DNA from: Sphaeroforma sirkka
Lineage: Eukaryota > Opisthokonta > Ichthyosporea > Ichthyophonida
Direction: 5' to 3'
DNA length: 30,000 nt
NCBI GenBank assembly: GCA_001586965.3
Contig: LUCW03001488.1
Coordinates: 22,501 to 52,500 of the forward strand
Made by a program: the position numbers and the translations under genes. This document shows, piece by piece, positions 28,531 through 30,000 of the stretch (positions within the stretch are counted from its first letter, which is position 1; the number at the start of each line of letters is the position of its first letter). The notes beneath the pieces were generated by a model. It saw only the letters and a list, made by a program, of their open reading frames with translations. It made no database searches and had not been told where the DNA came from.

Positions 28531-29598
28531 GTTATATATACAGCTAGGCAAGTTCGACAAGGGAATCGACCAACTTGCCTAGCTGTAAATATCCCAATAT
28601 GTCACAATATATCCCAGTATATCACTATATATTCGTATATATATCGCTACATGTCACTATTTTACTATATATCACTATATATATATACATATACATACAC
28701 ATATTTACATAAATACATACATATATACATTTATACACATACTTGAGTGTGTACACACGAGCAAGATTATGCACCTGCAGAATAAATCAGAACGTCAGCA
28801 TCCTCCTTTTATGGAGCCTATACCTTTGCGTCTGGATTGAAGTCTGGGTCGAACAGTACATCGTTGTTCTGCAGTCGCGCCATTGGGACCTGAAAGTACT
28901 TGCTGTGTTTTCCTGAGGGGATGCCGCGATACAATTGACAAGTCAACAACCATATCAACAAAGCCATATCTGGCGGCGGACGGATCGAACGCATCTCGAC
29001 CGCAAGACACACGCGCATATATCACATACGTACAAAATCCCAGTATACAGCCATACTCTCAGTACACAGCCAAAGTCCCAATATAGAGCCAGACTCCTAG
29101 TATAGAGCCAAAGTCCCAGTATACAGCCATACTCTCCCAGTATACAGCCATACTCTCAGTACACAGCCAAAGTCCCAGTATACAGCCAAAGTCCCAATAT
29201 AGAGCCAGACTCCCAGTATAGAGCCAAAGTCCCAGTATACAGCCATACTCTCCCAGTATACAGCCATACGCTCAGTACACAGCCAAAGTCCCAGTATACA
29301 GCCAAACTCCCAATATAGAGCCAAAGTCCCAGTATACAGCTATACTCCCAGTATACAGCCAAAGTCCCAGTATACAGCTATACTCCCAGTATACAGCCAA
29401 ACTCCCAGTATACAGCCAACTCCCAAGATAGAGCCAGACTCCTAGTATAGAGCCAAACTCCCAGTATACAGCTATACTCTCCCAGTATACAGCCATACCC
29501 TGTGTGGCCGTGGTAGATACTATCTTGGCCCACGCACTGGTTGTGAAGTAGCAGTTGCCATCGAACGGTAGAATCCATTCCGCTCCAGCCGCGCGCCC
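19927..29598 (-). CDS. Alginate-lyase-family protein with extra N-terminal region (15 exons, 5' partial)
   Basis: Exons in transcript order: 29499-29598, 28824-28912, 27835-27985, 27057-27211, 26284-26432, 25565-25642, 24831-24934, 24219-24305, 23840-23949, 22971-23056, 22723-22835, 21902-21992, 20931-21053, 20475-20739, about 19927-20028. At least 600 aa are visible; the start lies beyond the window. About residues 1-200 have no assigned domain. From about 210 the order of motifs is that of the alginate lyase domain (Pfam PF05426 type): LTECADYALTQGPWSVIRK, HDYYTPKPYFWPNP, GLPYIRLDG, NTTCLGLAHYFTGDQKYA, VWFVNENTRMNPHSKYAQ, STGVIEF, NNHGVYFDVQ, DGSLPHEMIRETQLHYMMF. NNHG carries the Asn-His pair that is catalytic in PL5 lyases. 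Substrate and location are unknown; a uronic-acid polysaccharide is inference. Exon phases agree up to the last junction. Confidence 0.88.
20029..20474 (-). other. Last intron of the lyase-family gene
   Basis: It contains A13 near 20136 and (AC)10 near 20241. No other feature. Confidence 0.6.
20475..20739 (-). CDS. Lyase-family gene, exon 14
   Basis: The acceptor is gcgcag and the donor AAG|gtgagc. Its 88 codons include WYTLARLALNVGIDMFQFK, LYRGATFAIPYFNSTWKHDQ, MIPLYYWASLQYPELERVQG and RYPKPGFYETK. This is the last helical repeat and tail of the lyase domain. Confidence 0.92.
20891..20956 (-). repeat. Duplicated donor region of exon 13 (lyase-family gene)
   Basis: On the + strand GAGTACTTACCCTGATAACG then TGAACATC (the true donor) is preceded by GAGTACTTAGCCTGAGAACG then TTAACACC. 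The copy has lost the donor GT. Confidence 0.85.
20931..21053 (-). CDS. Lyase-family gene, exon 13
   Basis: The acceptor is tcacag and the donor GG|gtaagt. It encodes LINHVDVARGRLLSQFADDG, SLPHEMIRETQLHYMMFTLS. The family pattern DGS-x-P-x-E-x-xRT-x-x-xHY is clear. The donor region is duplicated immediately downstream. Confidence 0.94.
21095..21470. repeat. 20-bp minisatellite with higher-order structure
   Basis: About 18 units of TATAAGCTGTACATATATAC. Variant units (TGTGCAT, a TATATATTC unit, CTATACATATATGTA) recur in the same order about 158 bp apart, so a block of units was itself duplicated. Lies in the intron upstream of exon 13. Confidence 0.93.
21471..21901 (-). other. Intron between lyase exons 12 and 13, remainder
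   Basis: No repeat or gene recognised. Confidence 0.5.
21902..21992 (-). CDS. Lyase-family gene, exon 12: catalytic NNHG motif
   Basis: The acceptor is acaag (a weak tract) and the donor AG|gtgtgt. It encodes IGEYQSPNNHGVYFDVQMSA, LLAFVGDIP. NNHG-x-Y-x-x-Q is the active-site segment of alginate lyase families; Asn and His are intact. An alternative acceptor, CAG at 21976-21978, would be out of phase with the upstream donors. Confidence 0.9.
22075..22295 (-). repeat. Three-copy repeat of about 80 bp
   Basis: Copies near 22080, 22155 and 22230 share ATCCACGGGAAAGCTTATAA, TGT and GGGTATATGTTGCTGATG. Intronic. Confidence 0.85.
22723..22835 (-). CDS. Lyase-family gene, exon 11
   Basis: The acceptor is cctcag. 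It encodes MVKRSGELKKSDSSKLTSWF, KYVHVLWYCEKSDTCTL; the L-x-x-WF-x-Y helix is a family hallmark. The donor is uncertain: CTCA|gtgagg (used here) or T|gtgaga 28 bases earlier. Both are phase 1 and both fit exon 12. Confidence 0.8.
22971..23056 (-). CDS. Lyase-family gene, exon 10
   Basis: The acceptor is ccacag and the donor AG|gtaaac. It encodes IHWGENHNLGESTGVIEFKD, FYFFLDIV, the family's GRxxGII-D segment. An earlier GTGAGG would end the exon in the wrong phase for exon 11. Confidence 0.87.
23057..23839 (-). other. Intron between lyase exons 9 and 10
   Basis: AAAGTATTA-type repeats at 23085-23230 and a near repeat (ACTAAGTAGCATCAGTTATC at 23496, ACTAAGTAGTATCAGCTATC at 23617). Otherwise unremarkable. 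Confidence 0.65.
23840..23949 (-). CDS. Lyase-family gene, exon 9
   Basis: The acceptor is gttacag and the donor CAG|gtaagt. It encodes HYFTGDQKYAQVAARNIKVW, FVNENTRMNPHSKYAQ, matching the family pattern A-x-WF-x(3)-T-x-MNPxxxYAQ. Confidence 0.94.
23985..24180 (-). repeat. Short tandem repeat of about 40 bp in lyase intron 8
   Basis: About four variants of AGCTACAACCACACATACAA then TGATA and AAACCATTCAT. Confidence 0.85.
24219..24305 (-). CDS. Lyase-family gene, exon 8
   Basis: The acceptor is ctgacag and the donor G|gtatgc. It encodes TELYDKESDKFDRTRLAAMY, GNTTCLGL. The small-residue helix before the next exon's AHYFTGDQKYA is typical of the family. Confidence 0.92.
24306..24830 (-). other. 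Lyase intron 7 with donor-like repeats
   Basis: From 24672 to 24840 about four degenerate units of about 50 bp (TAGTATACCTACCTGGCACA, CCTTTAGTAATA variants) run up to the true exon 7 donor CTACCTAC|CTGGCACACG. So the unit includes the splice junction and exon end. A small (AT)n lies at 24385-24407. Confidence 0.7.
24831..24934 (-). CDS. Lyase-family gene, exon 7: HDYY...PYFWPNP segment
   Basis: The acceptor is tcacag and the donor G|gtaggt. It encodes RDVHDYYTPKPYFWPNPNTR, NGLPYIRLDGQRVP, the most family-specific segment (HDYYS, PYWWP, G-PYxxxDG). Confidence 0.93.
24935..25564 (-). other. Lyase intron 6
   Basis: (AT)n/(AC)n at 24993-25145; two copies of about 60 bp at 25408-25533 (ATACACTCGTGCAAGCGAGA, TGATGTACATGAGT); telomere-like GGGTTATAGGGTTT then AACCCTAAA at 25288-25322. 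Confidence 0.8.
25565..25642 (-). CDS. Lyase-family gene, exon 6: start of lyase domain
   Basis: The acceptor is tttcag and the donor AG|gtacca. It encodes KLTECADYALTQGPWSVIRK, TERPP, the typical opening of alginate-lyase-family domains (helix with Ala-Asp then SVxxK and PPS before HDY). Confidence 0.9.
25643..26283 (-). other. Lyase intron 5
   Basis: Only short AC/AT tracts near 25850. Nothing else recognised. Confidence 0.6.
26284..26432 (-). CDS. Lyase-family gene, exon 5
   Basis: The acceptor is acacag and the donor GA|gtaagt. It encodes LLLNRARQQNIKTKTGFTRD, TFMAFNETVLQRERDAWKAG and KGGHLDSVV, likely helical and leading into the lyase domain. Confidence 0.86.
26433..27056 (-). other. 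Lyase intron 4
   Basis: The 25 bases next to the exon 5 acceptor (GTGTGTACGCACACGAGAGC, ATAG) recur at 26480-26505. A second duplicate, CTACTTGTAATAGCGTTGA, occurs at 26751 and 26791. Confidence 0.8.
27057..27211 (-). CDS. Lyase-family gene, exon 4
   Basis: The acceptor is ctcacag and the donor CAG|gttggt. Phases with both neighbours select the frame reading SSKLSDDVSGPNTVQKAGWV, ARLYSGQGALEKSGAIVARG and VHRSEGIQ. A second frame is also open through this exon (ORF 53 codons) but cannot be joined to its neighbours with canonical sites. Confidence 0.82.
27212..27834 (-). other. Lyase intron 3 with duplicated donor
   Basis: The true junction (27800-27870) is copied at about 27730-27785: CCGTAAACACCAAGTCACAG, ACGCCGTTCTCATGAATAGT versus CCATAAACACTAAGTCACTT, ACGCTGTTCCCACGAGTAGT. 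The copy includes about 30 bases of exon end; its donor GTAAGT has become GTCTGT. Confidence 0.88.
27835..27985 (-). CDS. Lyase-family gene, exon 3
   Basis: The acceptor is ttgcag and the donor C|gtaagt. It encodes EEPQVMFHREASELFDETLR, YGRRPKVEILYRLGIPGPWD and RWPRDYSWEQ. Dense charged and aromatic content and an unbroken 50-codon frame support coding. The 3' end and donor are duplicated just downstream. Confidence 0.86.
27986..28823 (-). repeat. Lyase intron 2: AC/AT microsatellites and a hairpin
   Basis: (AC)n then (AT)n at 28046-28105 and 28155-28190, TACG repeats to 28230, ATATACAT mixtures to 28740, and a 16-bp inverted repeat at 28539-28587. Confidence 0.85.
28539..28587. repeat. Perfect 16-bp inverted repeat (hairpin)
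   Basis: TACAGCTAGGCAAGTT (28539-28554) pairs exactly with 28572-28587, with a 17-base spacer, between AT-rich microsatellites. Confidence 0.95.
28824..28912 (-). CDS. Lyase-family gene, exon 2
   Basis: The acceptor is cctcag and the donor AAG|gtatag. With the split Gly it reads GKHSKYFQVPMARLQNN then DVLFDPDFNPDAK. A second AG at 28890 would drop eight residues and break the phase with the previous exon, so the upstream acceptor is preferred. Confidence 0.82.
29030..29498 (-). repeat. 18-19-bp minisatellite beginning at a 5' splice site
   Basis: About 25 variants of CCAGTATACAGCCAAAGTC / AATATAGAGCCAGACTC on the + strand. The last unit, CAGTATACAGCCATAC, contains the complement of the true donor GTATGG of the first visible lyase exon. 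Units with CCATAC recur through the array as decoy donors. Confidence 0.93.
29499..29598 (-). CDS. Lyase-family gene, first visible exon
   Basis: The acceptor is atttcag and the donor G|gtatgg. It encodes GRAAGAEWILPFDGNCYFTT, SAWAKIVSTTATQ. The hydrophobic WILPFDGN strand-turn resembles the core of a globular enzyme fold, possibly glycosyltransferase-like, but I do not recognise the domain. Both junctions have tandem copies in the neighbouring introns. Confidence 0.8.
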
Positions 29599-29840
29599 CT
29601 GAAATTTCGAATGGATTTAGAATACGCCTTAGTTGTTGACCATGTTTTATGCCCCTAAACCCCTACCATCCCCTGAGATTTTGAATAGATTTTGAATATT
29701 TTTAGTTGACTATTATGTTTCATCCCCCTGATCCCCTACATTTCCCTGTGAGTTTGAATGGGATTGAGATCGTTGTGGGTGTATACTACGGTTTGATATA
29801 GTGTGTTTCTCTTGAGGTTTTGAACGGGTTTTGAGTATGC
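29597..29840 (-). repeat. Four copies of the acceptor region of the first visible lyase exon
   Basis: The + strand CCCCTGAAATTTCGAATGGA (true acceptor) recurs near 29671, 29744 and 29811 (CCCCTGAGATTTTGAATAGA, CCCTGTGAGTTTGAATGGGA, CTTGAGGTTTTGAACGGG), at 65-75-bp spacing. Two copies keep a CAG|GG acceptor. Confidence 0.85.
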
Positions 29841-30000
29841 TTTAATTGTAAATTAGTTTAGGCTGAACCCGTGCTCTTAGGCTAGCACACTATTCTAATT
29901 GCACGAGATACCTATCATACTCTATTCAGATATCAAAGTGATCTCACTATAAACATTCGGGCGGCGCGCACATATCATTGCAACTCTCAATACTCAAACA
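29841..30000. other. Window end, intronic
   Basis: No feature recognised. The lyase-family gene must continue upstream beyond the window. Confidence 0.5.

Noticed and set aside
29097-29578. Minus-strand frames with AVYWDFGSILGVWLY repeats
   Set aside because: The 18-bp unit keeps frames open by being a multiple of three; it lies inside an intron and starts at a splice donor.

Overview
The window is nuclear DNA from an intron-rich eukaryote with very large amounts of simple-sequence DNA. Protein-coding sequence covers only a few kilobases. It comes as about 29 short exons, mostly 55-265 bp, separated by introns of roughly 0.2-2.3 kb. Almost all introns have GT-AG ends. They are filled with (AT)n, (AC)n/(GT)n, (ATC)n and ATGT/ACGC-type tetranucleotide tracts, minisatellites, and short telomere-like CCCTAAA (TTTAGGG-type) motifs. 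No tRNA, rRNA, CRISPR array or intact transposon was seen. The lineage cannot be fixed from sequence alone. A microsatellite-rich unicellular eukaryote fits, an ichthyosporean-like protist being one guess, and the TTTAGGG-type motif does not settle it.

Two protein genes face each other tail to tail. Gene A (+ strand, 363-16249, 14 exons) is complete and encodes a PDK1 (3-phosphoinositide-dependent protein kinase-1) orthologue: an N-terminal AGC kinase domain and a C-terminal PH domain, about 567 aa. It carries an unusual insertion of about 50 residues in the activation loop. Exon 12 needs one base fewer in a run of six G to join in frame, which is probably a sequence error. Gene B (- strand, from beyond 29598 down to 19927, 15 exons seen, 5' end outside the window) encodes at least 600 aa. 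It has an unassigned N-terminal region followed by an alginate-lyase-family (alpha/alpha)6 domain with the NNHG motif. Splice phases agree at nearly every junction in both genes, which strongly supports the models. The 3.7 kb between the two 3' ends holds AT-rich microsatellite DNA, a stretch with no recognised gene, and an array of about 90-bp repeats.

The most striking signal is shared by both genes. Many introns carry tandem copies of their own splice junction: the last few dozen exon bases plus the 5' splice site, or the 3' splice site plus the first exon bases, repeated two to eight times into the intron. The clearest cases are exon 2 (8 units of about 105-145 bp, with telomere-like tracts), exon 13 (6 units of about 50 bp) and exon 4 of gene A, and the exons at 27835-27985 and 29499-29598 of gene B. 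Where checked, using a decoy junction would bring in a stop codon. This looks like a recurring local amplification process centred on exon-intron boundaries that enlarges introns and seeds decoy splice sites.
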